Shown: positions 17,821 through 26,044 of the stretch, in pieces
Position numbering within the stretch: the stretch's first letter is position 1
Layout of the letters: each line of letters begins with the position of its first letter
Source: a bacterium 1XD21-70
GTDB lineage: Bacteria > Bacillota > Clostridia > Lachnospirales > Lachnospiraceae
Direction of reading: 5' to 3'
Assembly (NCBI GenBank): GCA_003669055.1
Contig: RAYB01000021.1
Coordinates: 1-64,000 of the forward strand
Length of the DNA: 64,000 nucleotides
Made by a program: the position numbers and the translations under genes
Notes under the pieces: generated by a model
The model's input: only the letters and a program-made list of their open reading frames with translations
What the model was told of the DNA's origin: nothing
Database searches by the model: none

Positions 17821-17966
17821 AGCATTACCTCCTGCGCATGCTCCACCAGCGTCCCCCCCGGCTCCTGCCTGACCTTACCGAACAGGCAATACCAGACAAT
17901 CAGCGCCGCGATTGACAAGCACAAAAACACCGTCACTATCCCTATCAAATGCTTCAAAAAATCCAT
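17817..17966 (-). CDS. Small single-pass membrane protein at the head of the spoVA operon
   Basis: A 49-residue product starting at ATG 17,966, with AAGGATGTGG before it, and ending in an ATG/TGA region that overlaps the GTG start of spoVAA by 4 bases. Residues about 5-28 (LIGIVTVFLCLSIAALIVWY) form one membrane segment, followed by a short polar tail. It is the first gene after the sigma-G-type promoter. I know no named family; its position suggests a forespore membrane protein linked to the SpoVA channel. Confidence 0.7.
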   Translation of the reverse strand: MDFLKHLIGIVTVFLCLSIAALIVWYCLFGKVRQEPGGTLVEHAQEVML

Positions 17967-18099
17967 ATTCCCACATCCTTTTCTGTCCCAAAATAACAGT
18001 ATAGTGCTGCCCTTCATTTATTCTCAGCAGATATAGGGTATCTATCCTATGATATTACCCCCGGCGGACAAACAAATTCCATGCCTTGTCCACTGAGGG

Positions 18100-18129
18100 T
18101 AGTATGTGTGATAATCGATACAGATATTC
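18100..18129 (-). promoter_or_regulatory. Sigma-G-type forespore promoter of the spoVA operon
   Basis: On the minus strand GAATA (-35, 18,125-18,129), an 18-base spacer and CATACTA (-10, 18,100-18,106) match the B. subtilis sigma-G consensus (G-h-A-T-R and CATnnTA). The -35 begins 11 bases after the sigF stop codon, so the spoVA genes can be switched on by sigma-G separately from the spoIIA operon. Confidence 0.7.
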
Positions 18130-18139
18130 CGGTTCCCGA

Positions 18140-18859
18140 TTAATTTTCCATACAGTTCCGCATCTTTTGCAGGATCTTTTTTTCCAGCCGCGATACCTGC
18201 ACCTGCGAAATGTTCAGGTCTGCGGCAATCTCGCTCTGTGTCTGGTTCTCAAAATAGCGCCTCACAATGATTTCACGGTCTTTGTCATTTAATTCCTTTA
18301 AAAGCTGTTCCAGTACCATGCGGTTTAACAGTTCCTCCTGTGCCTCCCGCTCGTCAGGCAGCTTGTCCAGCAGGCGCAGGTTCTGGTCTTCCCCCGAGCC
18401 GACCGCCCTGTAGATGGATTCCACCTCTGTCGCTGCCTCCATGGAGGCGGCAATCTCCTCGCAGCTGACGCCCACCCGGGCTGCCAGTTCCTCTAACCCC
18501 GGTTCCCGCCCCAATTCCCAGATCATCTGCTCACGGGCACTGCTGACCCGCATCCCCAGTTCTTTCAAGGAACGGCTCACCTTTATCATGCCGTCATCAC
18601 GCAGAAAACGCTTGATTTCCCCAGTGATCATCGGCACGGCATAGGTGGAAAATTTTACATCAAATTCCAGATTAAACTTATCGATGGCCTTAATCAGCCC
18701 GATACATCCGATCTGATACAGATCCTCCAGTTCATGCCCCCGGCCGGCAAAACGCCGCACGATGCTCCACACCAGCCCCACATTGTCCAATACCAGCCGG
18801 TCCCTGGCCTCCTGGTCGCCTTCATGGGCAAGACGGATCAATTTTGCGGTATCCTCCAT
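18140..18859 (-). CDS. sigF: RNA polymerase forespore sigma factor SigF
   Basis: Sigma-F is the first forespore-specific sigma factor. The product of about 239 residues has region 2 (LEDLYQIGCIGLIKAIDKF, then KFSTYAVPMITGEIKRFLRDD), region 3 and a region 4 helix-turn-helix (QTQSEIAADLNISQVQVSRLEKK). Length and sequence fit SigF, and the preceding genes spoIIAB and spoIIAA confirm it over SigG. The ATG at 18,859 has AGGTGA 6 bases upstream; a GTG at 18,865 is an alternative. Its activity is controlled by SpoIIAB and SpoIIAA. Confidence 0.95.
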   Translation of the reverse strand: MEDTAKLIRLAHEGDQEARDRLVLDNVGLVWSIVRRFAGRGHELEDLYQIGCIGLIKAIDKFNLEFDVKFSTYAVPMITGEIKRFLRDDGMIKVSRSLKELGMRVSSAREQMIWELGREPGLEELAARVGVSCEEIAASMEAATEVESIYRAVGSGEDQNLRLLDKLPDEREAQEELLNRMVLEQLLKELNDKDREIIVRRYFENQTQSEIAADLNISQVQVSRLEKKILQKMRNCMEN

Positions 18860-18865
18860 GCTCAC

Positions 18866-19282
18866 TCACCTGCCGATTTTCTTTCTCATAGTCACCAGGG
18901 TTCCCCTCCCCGGCTCTGACTCTACCTGAACCTGATCCATAAATGCTTCCATGAAAGAAAAGCCCATGCCGGAGCGTTCCCCCGACGGGTCAGTTGTATA
19001 CATCGGCTCCATTGCCCGCTTCACATCTGCGATCCCCACTCCCAGGTCACGCACCATCACCGTAAGCTGCCGCTCCTCCGCCTGCAGTTCCATATAGATG
19101 ATGCCTTCCCCCTCCTGGTATCCGTGGATCACTGCATTCGTCACCGCCTCGGAGACTGCCGTCTTGACATCATCCATCTCCTCTAACGTTGGGTCTAAGC
19201 GGCTCATGAACACAGCCGTCACCACCCTCGCCAACTCCTCATTTTTCGATAAACTCTCGATTTCCATCCGAAAACGTTCCAT
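18866..19282 (-). CDS. spoIIAB: Anti-sigma-F factor / serine kinase SpoIIAB
   Basis: SpoIIAB binds and silences sigma-F and phosphorylates SpoIIAA. The 138-residue product has the GHKL ATPase motifs: N box EAVTNAVIHGY, G1 DLGVGIAD and G2 SGMGFSFMEAF. The start has GGGAGG 10 bases before it. The stop codon lies just before the sigF start. The intergenic stretch to spoIIAA is 77 bases with no terminator seen, consistent with one spoIIA operon. Confidence 0.95.
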   Translation of the reverse strand: MERFRMEIESLSKNEELARVVTAVFMSRLDPTLEEMDDVKTAVSEAVTNAVIHGYQEGEGIIYMELQAEERQLTVMVRDLGVGIADVKRAMEPMYTTDPSGERSGMGFSFMEAFMDQVQVESEPGRGTLVTMRKKIGR

Positions 19283-19359
19283 GCTATCTTACCTCCCATG
19301 CCGCATCCGACGCAGCATCCTGTTATCTCTCATTAAAAATATGTAACCGCGAACACCCA

Positions 19360-19698
19360 TCACCCCGTCACCGCTGCCTCCCGGTTCTCATACTGCTCCA
19401 TCAGCCGGCTGATCCCCCCAATCGTAAGGATCCTCCTCACCCGGGTGTTTACCCCGCACAAGGCCACCTCCCCCCCATTGGCCGTCATCTGTTTGTACCG
19501 GTTTAACAAAACCCCTATGCCCGACGAATCCATAAATTCTGTCCTGGAAAAATCAAACACAATCCGGTTGATATAATTCTCCGCCAGAAGCAGATCCGTC
19601 TCGTATTTCAGATTCCGGCAATTATGATGGTCCAGTTCTTTTGGCAGATGGATAATCAATGCCTGCCCCCTGGCCTCATAGCTAAATGTCTGCTGCAT
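19360..19698 (-). CDS. spoIIAA: Anti-anti-sigma factor SpoIIAA
   Basis: SpoIIAA releases sigma-F from SpoIIAB when unphosphorylated. The 112-residue STAS-domain product has FMDSSGIGVLLNRYK, with Ser58 at the place of the B. subtilis phosphorylation site. A strong ribosome site (AAAGGAGG) precedes the ATG. It is the first gene of the operon; a possible sigma-H promoter lies about 105 bases upstream. Confidence 0.95.
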   Translation of the reverse strand: MQQTFSYEARGQALIIHLPKELDHHNCRNLKYETDLLLAENYINRIVFDFSRTEFMDSSGIGVLLNRYKQMTANGGEVALCGVNTRVRRILTIGGISRLMEQYENREAAVTG

Positions 19699-19802
19699 AT
19701 TGCTTTTCCTCCTTTACAACCCAATATAAAATCCCATTCCGTCAGAATCCGCTTCCAACGGCCTTGCCTGTAACTAAAAGCACAAAAAAAGATACACCAA
19801 GA

Positions 19803-19829
19803 ATTCCATTTCCTGCTGTATCTCTTCCT
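19803..19829 (-). promoter_or_regulatory. Possible sigma-H promoter of spoIIA
   Basis: On the minus strand AGGAAGA (19,823-19,829) and ATGGAAT (19,803-19,809) resemble the sigma-H pattern (AGGAwWW ... RnnGAAT), but the 13-base spacer is one longer than usual. The spoIIA operon of Bacillus is sigma-H-driven, which is the main reason for proposing it. Confidence 0.35.
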
Positions 19830-19888
19830 TTTTTATCTTTTTGTAAATAAGTGAAAACCCAGGGGCTTTGAATCGGGGATACCCCCCT

Positions 19889-21193
19889 TTAAAACCCTCT
19901 CTGCTCTTTCGCCTGCGCTGCAAACTCCGAATTCGGGTGGTTCATAATAATCTCCCCAAAATACTCGTTCGCCGCCTCCGTATCACCGGCGCTCTTATAA
20001 GCCAGCCCAATCTTGTAGATCACCCCGATATTGTCCCCCTTTATCTGCAGGCTCTTCTGGAAATAATCCACAGCCTCGGCTGCATTCCCCCGCGTCACTG
20101 CCGCATCCCCCAGCTGTTCTAATACCTGGTAGCCATTCTGCGCCATATCCTGCTGCACCCAAGATACCGTGCTGTCCAAAACCCCGTCATTCAGCACGGA
20201 AAAATCCGTCTCCACATAGAGTTTTACTGCCGTCGGCATATCCTGTGCACGGTAGGCATCCAAAATCTGCACCAGCCGCTGATACTGGCTGAGCACCCCG
20301 CCACTGTTGCTGACCATCGCCGCCAGGCTGCTCTCCGCCTCCTGTTTTGCGCTGCTGGCCTCTTCTAACTGGCGGTTTAACGAATCAATCTCAAGGCTTT
20401 TCTGGTTGACCAGTTCTAAGCCCCGGCGAACCTCTTCTGTATACTTGCTGCTGATGGAATCCCGGATGGTCGGAGTCACCAAAAAGAACATTGCCACCAC
20501 TCCCAGGACTAATCCGGCCAGGATATTCAACACTGACTGCAGGCCGGTATTCTCCTTATAGCTGGGGGGGAGGATAATGTCATCATCCTGCATCTGCCGG
20601 TGGGAAAAGGCATTTTTCAGTTTCCGCTTCTCCACCTCGGCCCGCCCGGTATTCTGCTTGGCAATCGCCATATAACGCTGTGCCATCGGGTTATAATGGT
20701 CCACCTTCAGCGCCTGGAACAGGCAGCGCCCGGCTTTCGTGTAGTCCTCATGGTGGATATACAATAAAGCCAGCAGCTGCTGCGCCTTTACAAAATTCGG
20801 CATCTCCTCCACCATACGCATCAGCAGCAGGATTGCCAGGTCTTCATTGTCATTACGGGCATAATTCAGCGACTGGTTATACTTCTTAGCCGCCTGGTCA
20901 GCCATATCCAGATATCCCGGGGCATCCTGAAGGGCATTTAAATACTCTTCCGCCAGATTGTCCGCCTGCTGAAAATTCAGGCTGATAATCCACTGCGCCA
21001 GAGCCGCCCCCACCTCACCGATCTCATGGTAGATCAGCCCCAAAAGGTTGCGGGCATCTGTCTGGTATTTATGGAACCGGAGACTTTTTTTCAGTGCATC
21101 TGCTGCACCTGTCAGATCCCTCTCCTTCGCCTTCGCCAGCCCGATATTATAATAGGCATTGGAAATCTGGCGACTTCTCATTTCCGCATTCAT
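19889..21193 (-). CDS. Membrane-anchored tetratricopeptide repeat protein
   Basis: A 434-residue protein with TPR repeats in two blocks. The N-terminal block (residues about 10-200) contains AYYNIGLAKAKERDLTGAADALKKSL and the C-terminal block (about 340-430) contains ITIGLAYKSAGDTEAANEYF-like repeats. Between them lie a single membrane segment (LQSVLNILAGLVLGVVAMFFL, near 235) and a coiled coil. The C-terminal TPRs and coil should lie outside the cell, the N-terminal ones inside. It follows folC and a small gene in the same direction, just before the spoIIA operon. The role is unknown; TPR proteins usually scaffold protein complexes. Confidence 0.8.
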   Translation of the reverse strand: MNAEMRSRQISNAYYNIGLAKAKERDLTGAADALKKSLRFHKYQTDARNLLGLIYHEIGEVGAALAQWIISLNFQQADNLAEEYLNALQDAPGYLDMADQAAKKYNQSLNYARNDNEDLAILLLMRMVEEMPNFVKAQQLLALLYIHHEDYTKAGRCLFQALKVDHYNPMAQRYMAIAKQNTGRAEVEKRKLKNAFSHRQMQDDDIILPPSYKENTGLQSVLNILAGLVLGVVAMFFLVTPTIRDSISSKYTEEVRRGLELVNQKSLEIDSLNRQLEEASSAKQEAESSLAAMVSNSGGVLSQYQRLVQILDAYRAQDMPTAVKLYVETDFSVLNDGVLDSTVSWVQQDMAQNGYQVLEQLGDAAVTRGNAAEAVDYFQKSLQIKGDNIGVIYKIGLAYKSAGDTEAANEYFGEIIMNHPNSEFAAQAKEQRGF

Positions 21194-21206
21194 GCTTTGT
21201 CTCCGT

Positions 21207-21440
21207 CTAATTTCTCTTCTCGTTCAACAGTTCCACCATCAAATCTGTCATATCGGTCAGATCTTCCTTTCCGATGGCATCCTCCACATTTCCGATCTCC
21301 AGGCTGGGCCGGAAACGTTTTAACTCCTCCTCAAAATCCAGCAACGTCCATCCCTCCTCGTCTTGTATTCTGCAATCTTCCCCCGCCTGCACTGCCAAAA
21401 TCCTTACGCTTCCCCGGCTATCCGGCCGGTACGGCCACAC
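21207..21440 (-). CDS. Small conserved-looking protein between folC and the TPR gene
   Basis: A 77-residue acidic product with GTG start at 21,440, 12 bases after the folC stop, and 13 bases before the TPR gene. It reads ILAVQAGEDCRIQDEEGWTLL and ends with a charged helix (DLTDMTDLMVELLNEKRN). No family is recognised. The close packing and good codon use on the operon strand support a real gene; the start is uncertain because the ribosome site is weak. Confidence 0.5.
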   Translation of the reverse strand: MWPYRPDSRGSVRILAVQAGEDCRIQDEEGWTLLDFEEELKRFRPSLEIGNVEDAIGKEDLTDMTDLMVELLNEKRN

Positions 21441-21452
21441 GCCTTTTAATCC

Positions 21453-22694
21453 TCAGGCGCTTCCTGTCCTCAACAGTTCCTTGATCTCGCCAATCAGATA
21501 CAAAGAGCCCACCACGTAAAGCCTGTCCGCCTCCCCTTTATGGGCAAGCGCCGCTTCCAGAGCCTGGCTGACTGTCTCACAGGCCTCCGCTTCCGGGCAG
21601 CCCGATTGTTCAAACTGCTCTGCCAGAACCCTTTCCTCCAGTCCCCTCTCACTCTTTAAGTGTACCACAGTTACCCGGGTTATGGGAAGGGAATCACACA
21701 GCAAATGAATCATTTCTTCATAATCCTTGTCCGCTACTGCCGCAAACAAAAGCTGCACCTGCCTGGCTTCCCCTGCCAGCTGTGCCTTCACCGCCTCGAT
21801 AAACGCCCGGATTCCGCCCGGGTTGTGCGCACCATCCAGCCAGACCTCCGGCGCGGCTTCCTCCATCCGCCCCTGCCAGCAAACCTTCCCCAGCAGGCTC
21901 TCACACAGCTTCCTGTCCGCTCCCGGTATCTGCAATACCTCCAGCGCCTTCCTCGCCAGCGCAGCATTCCTGGCCTGGTAGGGGGCGGCAAAGCAGGCAT
22001 ACTCTGCCGCCGTCACCTCCTCTTTCCGGACTGCATACGCCGGCGCGCCAAGTTCACCCGCCCTCTGGCGGATCACCCGGGAAGCCGCAGGTTCATTGTC
22101 ATCATAGATCACCGGTACGCCCGCTTTGATGATTCCTGCCTTCTCTGCCGCAATCTCCGGGATGGTATCTCCCAGATACTGCGTGTGGTCAAGGCTGATG
22201 GAAGTAATGATACAGGCTATGGGACGGGCAATGACATTCGTCGTATCCAGCCGTCCCCCCATGCCTGTCTCCAGCACCACATAGTCCGTCTTTTCCCGGG
22301 CAAACAGAACCATTGCCATCAGAAATACAAATTCAAAAAATGTGGGATGGCAATAGCCCTGCGCTGTCATCTTCCGAACCACGGACAGGACGTTTTGGAA
22401 ACATTCCTCAAAAACCGCTTCTCCTGCAATCTCCCCTCCGATCAGAAAACGCTCCCGGATATCCACCAGATGCGGCGAAACAAAAGTGCCTACCCGGTAT
22501 CCGGCTTCCTTCAGGGCTGCTGTCAGTTCTGCACAGACCGAACCCTTGCCATTGGTTCCGGCCACATGGATCACGGCCAGTTCCTCCTGCGGATTGCCTA
22601 ACTGCTCCAGGAAATGCCTGGTCTGTTCCAGAGTATTTTTCCTCCTGGCCCAGAATGGTATTTTTAAAATATAATCTTTCGCCTGTTCATACAT
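21453..22694 (-). CDS. folC: Folylpolyglutamate synthase / dihydrofolate synthase
   Basis: FolC adds glutamate to dihydropteroate or to folates in the cytoplasm. The 413-residue Mur-ligase-fold product has HVAGTNGKGSV (P-loop) near residue 45, FVSPHLVDIRERF, TGMGGRLDTTNV, and the later LDGAHNPGGIRAF. I chose ATG 22,694 (MYEQAKDYI), which matches FolC N-termini, over an in-frame start further upstream; its ribosome site is weak. It lies 114 bases after valS, a common pairing in Firmicutes, and probably shares the valS T-box-controlled transcript. Confidence 0.93.
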   Translation of the reverse strand: MYEQAKDYILKIPFWARRKNTLEQTRHFLEQLGNPQEELAVIHVAGTNGKGSVCAELTAALKEAGYRVGTFVSPHLVDIRERFLIGGEIAGEAVFEECFQNVLSVVRKMTAQGYCHPTFFEFVFLMAMVLFAREKTDYVVLETGMGGRLDTTNVIARPIACIITSISLDHTQYLGDTIPEIAAEKAGIIKAGVPVIYDDNEPAASRVIRQRAGELGAPAYAVRKEEVTAAEYACFAAPYQARNAALARKALEVLQIPGADRKLCESLLGKVCWQGRMEEAAPEVWLDGAHNPGGIRAFIEAVKAQLAGEARQVQLLFAAVADKDYEEMIHLLCDSLPITRVTVVHLKSERGLEERVLAEQFEQSGCPEAEACETVSQALEAALAHKGEADRLYVVGSLYLIGEIKELLRTGSA

Positions 22695-22808
22695 AACTAT
22701 AATATATGTGAAATTTTCCTGTTTATGAATCCGATTTGCAGCTTCTTGCCCAGATCCGGCGGGCACAGCCTTTTAGCCGGGCCGCTCTGCAGGCTGCTGA
22801 CATTTTTG

Positions 22809-25538
22809 TCAATGCTGCAGCTGCCCCAGGCGCTCCTCCACCTGAGCCATCATCTGTCTGTACTTTTCCTGCTTTGCCTTCTCCTCATTAATCTTGGCCT
22901 CCGGCGCCTTGCTGACAAAACGCTCATTGGAGAGCATCCCATCCACCCGGGCAAGCTCCTTTATCAGCCGCTCCTTTTCCTTAGCCAGCCGCTCGATCTC
23001 CTTTGCCACATCCACCAGTTCCGCAAAAGGCATATAAATAGTGGCCTGGGAGATCACCGCAGACACTGCATCGTCATCAATCCCGCTCTTGTCCGGCTGG
23101 ATGCATACCTCGCTGGCAAAGCCCAGGGTGGCAAAAAACACCTTGCTGTGCTGAAAGATTTCCAGCACCTTCTCCTCCTGGGACACCACATATACCTTGG
23201 CCTTGCGGCTGGGCGGCACATTCATGGAGGTGCGCACATTGCGGATCGCACGAACCGCATCCTTAATCAGTTCCACCTCCTGCTCCTCAGAGGCAAAATC
23301 CCAATCCTGGCGGTATACCGGCCAGGAGGAAACCATGATCGACTCCTCCTCGTCCTGCAAATTGCAGAAAATCTCCTCTGTCACAAAGGGCATATAGGGA
23401 TGGAGAAGCTTCAGGGACTGAATCAGCACCGTCTTAAGCGTCCACAAGGCAGCCCCCCGGGTCTCATCCTCCTCGTTCCACAGCCGCGGCTTCACCATCT
23501 CAATATACCAGTCACAAAATTCCTCCCAGATAAAATCATACACTTTCTGGAGGGCAATCCCCAACTCGTATTTGTCCAGGTTCTCCGTCATCTCCCGGGC
23601 CAGGCCGTTGACCTTGGAGAGAATCCACTTATCCGGCATCATAAACGGCAGTTCTTTCCCACCTGGGTTTCCTCCTGCCATCTCTGCCTGCCCCCATCCC
23701 CTTCCCTTGCCGAAGGCCATTTCATACTCCTTCATCTGCGCAAGCGGCGCCTTTTCCATGTTCATCATGATAAAGCGGGAGGCGTTCCATACCTTGTTGG
23801 CAAAATTCCGGCTGTTCTCCACCCGCTCCCAGTAGAAGCGCATGTCATTGCCCGGGGCATTGCCGGTGATCAGGGTCATGCGCAGGGCATCTGCGCCGTA
23901 TTTATCAATCACTTCCAGCGGGTCAATGCCATTGCCCAAGGACTTGCTCATCTTGCGCCCCTGGCTGTCCCGCACCAGCCCGTGAATCAGCACCGTGTGG
24001 AACGGGCATTTCCCCGTCTGCTCCAGGCCGGAGAACACCATGCGGATGACCCAGAAAAAGATGATGTCATACCCTGTCACCAGCACATCGGTGGGATAGA
24101 AATATTCCAGTTCCTCCGTATTCTCCGGCCAGCCCAGGGTTGAGAAGGGCCACAAAGCAGAAGAAAACCAGGTATCCAGGGTGTCCTCATCCTGGACAAA
24201 ATGGCTTCCCCCGCATTGGGGGCATTTCCCCGGCATCTCCTTGGCCACCAGAAGTTCCCCGCAGTCCTTACAGGTATAGGCCGGAATCCGGTGCCCCCAC
24301 CACAGCTGCCGGGAAATACACCAGTCACGGATCCCTTCCAGCCAGTGCAGGTAAGTCTTGCCAAAGCTTTCCGGCACAATCTTTAAATCACCGGTCTTGA
24401 TCGCCTCAATGGCCGGCTTTGCCATCTCCTCCATGCGCACAAACCACTGGGGCTTCACCATAGGCTCCACCGTGGTCTTGCAGCGGTCATGGGTGCCCAC
24501 ATTGTGGGAGTGGGGAACCACCTTTACAAGCAGGCCCAGCTTTTTCAAATCCTCCACAATGGCTTTCCTGGCCTCATACCGGTCCATGCCGTCATAAGGG
24601 CTTCCGGAAAAGTCAATGGTGGCATCGTCATGCATGATGCAGATTTCCTCCAGGCCATGGCGCTTTCCCACCTCAAAGTCATTGGGGTCATGGGCAGGGG
24701 TGATCTTCACGCACCCGGTTCCAAACTCCTTGTCCACATACGCATCCGCCACCACCGGAATCTGCCGGCCGGTGAGAGGCAGTTCAAGCATCTTGCCAAT
24801 CAGGTTCTGATAGCGCTCATCCTCCGGATTCACCGCCACCGCAGTGTCTCCCAAAAGAGTCTCCGGGCGGGTGGTGGCAATCTCCACATACCGCCCTTCC
24901 TCCCCCACAATGGGATAATGGATATGCCAGAAAAAGCCGTCCTGCTCCTCATGTTCCACCTCGGCATCCGAGATGGAAGTCTTACAGACCGGGCACCAGT
25001 TGATGATGCGGGAACCCTTGTAGATATAGCCCTTTTCGTATAATTTGACAAAAACCTCCAGCACTGCATCCGAACATCCCTCGTCCATGGTAAACCGCTC
25101 TCTGTCCCAGTCTGCGGAGGAGCCTAATTTGTAAAGCTGGTTGATAATCCGGGCGCCGTATTCCTTCTTCCAGTCCCAGCACTTTTCCAAAAATCCGTCA
25201 CGGCCTAAATCCTGCTTGTCAATGCCCTCGGATTTCAGCTTGTCGATCACCTTGACCTCCGTGGCAATGGCCGCGTGGTCGGTTCCCGGCTGCCATAAGG
25301 CCTCATAGCCCTGCATCCTTTTGTAGCGGGTTAAAATATCCTGCATGGTATTGTCCAGGGCATGGCCCATGTGCAGCTGCCCGGTGATGTTGGGCGGCGG
25401 CATCACAATGGTAAACGGTTTTTTGCCTTCCCGCCTCCCCCTCCGGGCATCAGCATGGAAATACTTGTTGTCCAGCCATTTCTGGTACAGCTTCTCCTCG
25501 ATCTGGGATGGGTTGTAGTTTTTCTCCAGTTCTTTCAT
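22809..25538 (-). CDS. valS: Valyl-tRNA synthetase
   Basis: ValS charges tRNA-Val with valine. The class I enzyme of about 909 residues has the HIGH motif as HMGHALDN (after PPPNITGQL), the KMSKS motif (GRKMSKSLGNG), a CP1 editing domain with TTRPETLLGDTAV, two CxxC zinc pairs (CPVC, CKDCG...CPQCG) and a C-terminal coiled coil (AKEIERLAKEKERLIKEL). The ATG at 25,538 has AGGAGG at good distance; a longer frame runs into the T-box leader and is not real. Expression is controlled by the leader just upstream. Confidence 0.97.
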   Translation of the reverse strand: MKELEKNYNPSQIEEKLYQKWLDNKYFHADARRGRREGKKPFTIVMPPPNITGQLHMGHALDNTMQDILTRYKRMQGYEALWQPGTDHAAIATEVKVIDKLKSEGIDKQDLGRDGFLEKCWDWKKEYGARIINQLYKLGSSADWDRERFTMDEGCSDAVLEVFVKLYEKGYIYKGSRIINWCPVCKTSISDAEVEHEEQDGFFWHIHYPIVGEEGRYVEIATTRPETLLGDTAVAVNPEDERYQNLIGKMLELPLTGRQIPVVADAYVDKEFGTGCVKITPAHDPNDFEVGKRHGLEEICIMHDDATIDFSGSPYDGMDRYEARKAIVEDLKKLGLLVKVVPHSHNVGTHDRCKTTVEPMVKPQWFVRMEEMAKPAIEAIKTGDLKIVPESFGKTYLHWLEGIRDWCISRQLWWGHRIPAYTCKDCGELLVAKEMPGKCPQCGGSHFVQDEDTLDTWFSSALWPFSTLGWPENTEELEYFYPTDVLVTGYDIIFFWVIRMVFSGLEQTGKCPFHTVLIHGLVRDSQGRKMSKSLGNGIDPLEVIDKYGADALRMTLITGNAPGNDMRFYWERVENSRNFANKVWNASRFIMMNMEKAPLAQMKEYEMAFGKGRGWGQAEMAGGNPGGKELPFMMPDKWILSKVNGLAREMTENLDKYELGIALQKVYDFIWEEFCDWYIEMVKPRLWNEEDETRGAALWTLKTVLIQSLKLLHPYMPFVTEEIFCNLQDEEESIMVSSWPVYRQDWDFASEEQEVELIKDAVRAIRNVRTSMNVPPSRKAKVYVVSQEEKVLEIFQHSKVFFATLGFASEVCIQPDKSGIDDDAVSAVISQATIYMPFAELVDVAKEIERLAKEKERLIKELARVDGMLSNERFVSKAPEAKINEEKAKQEKYRQMMAQVEERLGQLQH

Positions 25539-25620
25539 GATGTTTGACCTCCTGCTATTTTCTGTTTCAGAATTGGCATCAGCCGAAAAGCTTTTCCCTT
25601 TATCGGACTGTGAGTCCTGA

Positions 25621-26012
25621 TAAATAAAAACGCCCTCTATTCGGCCAGCTGCCGGATAAAGGACGAAATAAAATTCCGCGGTACCACCTTTATTATGCCG
25701 TTCATCGCCAATATGCTGCCCTGTCTGTGAGAATCCAGGCAGCACACTTATGCTGTCCGCACTGGTCAGGCTTTCCCTTAAAACGGCATCTCTTCATCAA
25801 TCCTTAACGCGGACCATACGGGGAATCTTACTCTTTGGAGTTCCTGCTCCGGCATAGGAAAACATGCCCGGACACATCCTGCCCTGTTCAGACTCCCGGC
25901 TCTAAAGCTACCTTCCAATGGCTTCCCCCAAACCGCCTTTCAGCCGGTGAACGGTTCTCTCTGAGAGGTATCCCACTGTACTCCTCTTTTTCATCGCCTT
26001 TTTTGTATAGTC
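25621..26012 (-). promoter_or_regulatory. T-box leader of valS (tRNA-Val-sensing riboswitch)
   Basis: The minus-strand leader contains the T-box core AAAGGTGGTACCGCG (inside 25,677-25,694). Just after it, GTCCTTTATCCGGC pairs with GCCGAATAGAGGGC (13 of 14 positions, 25,631-25,664), followed by TTTTTATTTA, as the terminator. The T-box bulge reads UGGU, complementary to an ACCA acceptor end, which fits tRNA-Val (discriminator A) and the valS gene. Uncharged tRNA should favour the antiterminator and read-through. I could not fix the specifier codon by eye. Confidence 0.92.
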
Positions 26013-26015
26013 CTT

Positions 26016-26044
26016 ATCATAGGGGATTTGGGGTGGATTGTCAA
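26016..26044 (-). promoter_or_regulatory. Sigma-A promoter of the valS T-box transcript
   Basis: On the minus strand TTGACA (26,039-26,044), a 17-base spacer and TATGAT (26,016-26,021). The -35 overlaps the stop codon of the upstream UroD-like gene. Confidence 0.85.

Noticed and set aside
21660-22601. A 313-codon plus-strand frame
   Set aside because: It is antisense to folC, whose motifs are clear, and has no promoter or ribosome site. The same holds for the long plus-strand frame opposite valS at 22,725-24,143 and that opposite glyQS and the lipoprotein gene at 59,019-60,275.
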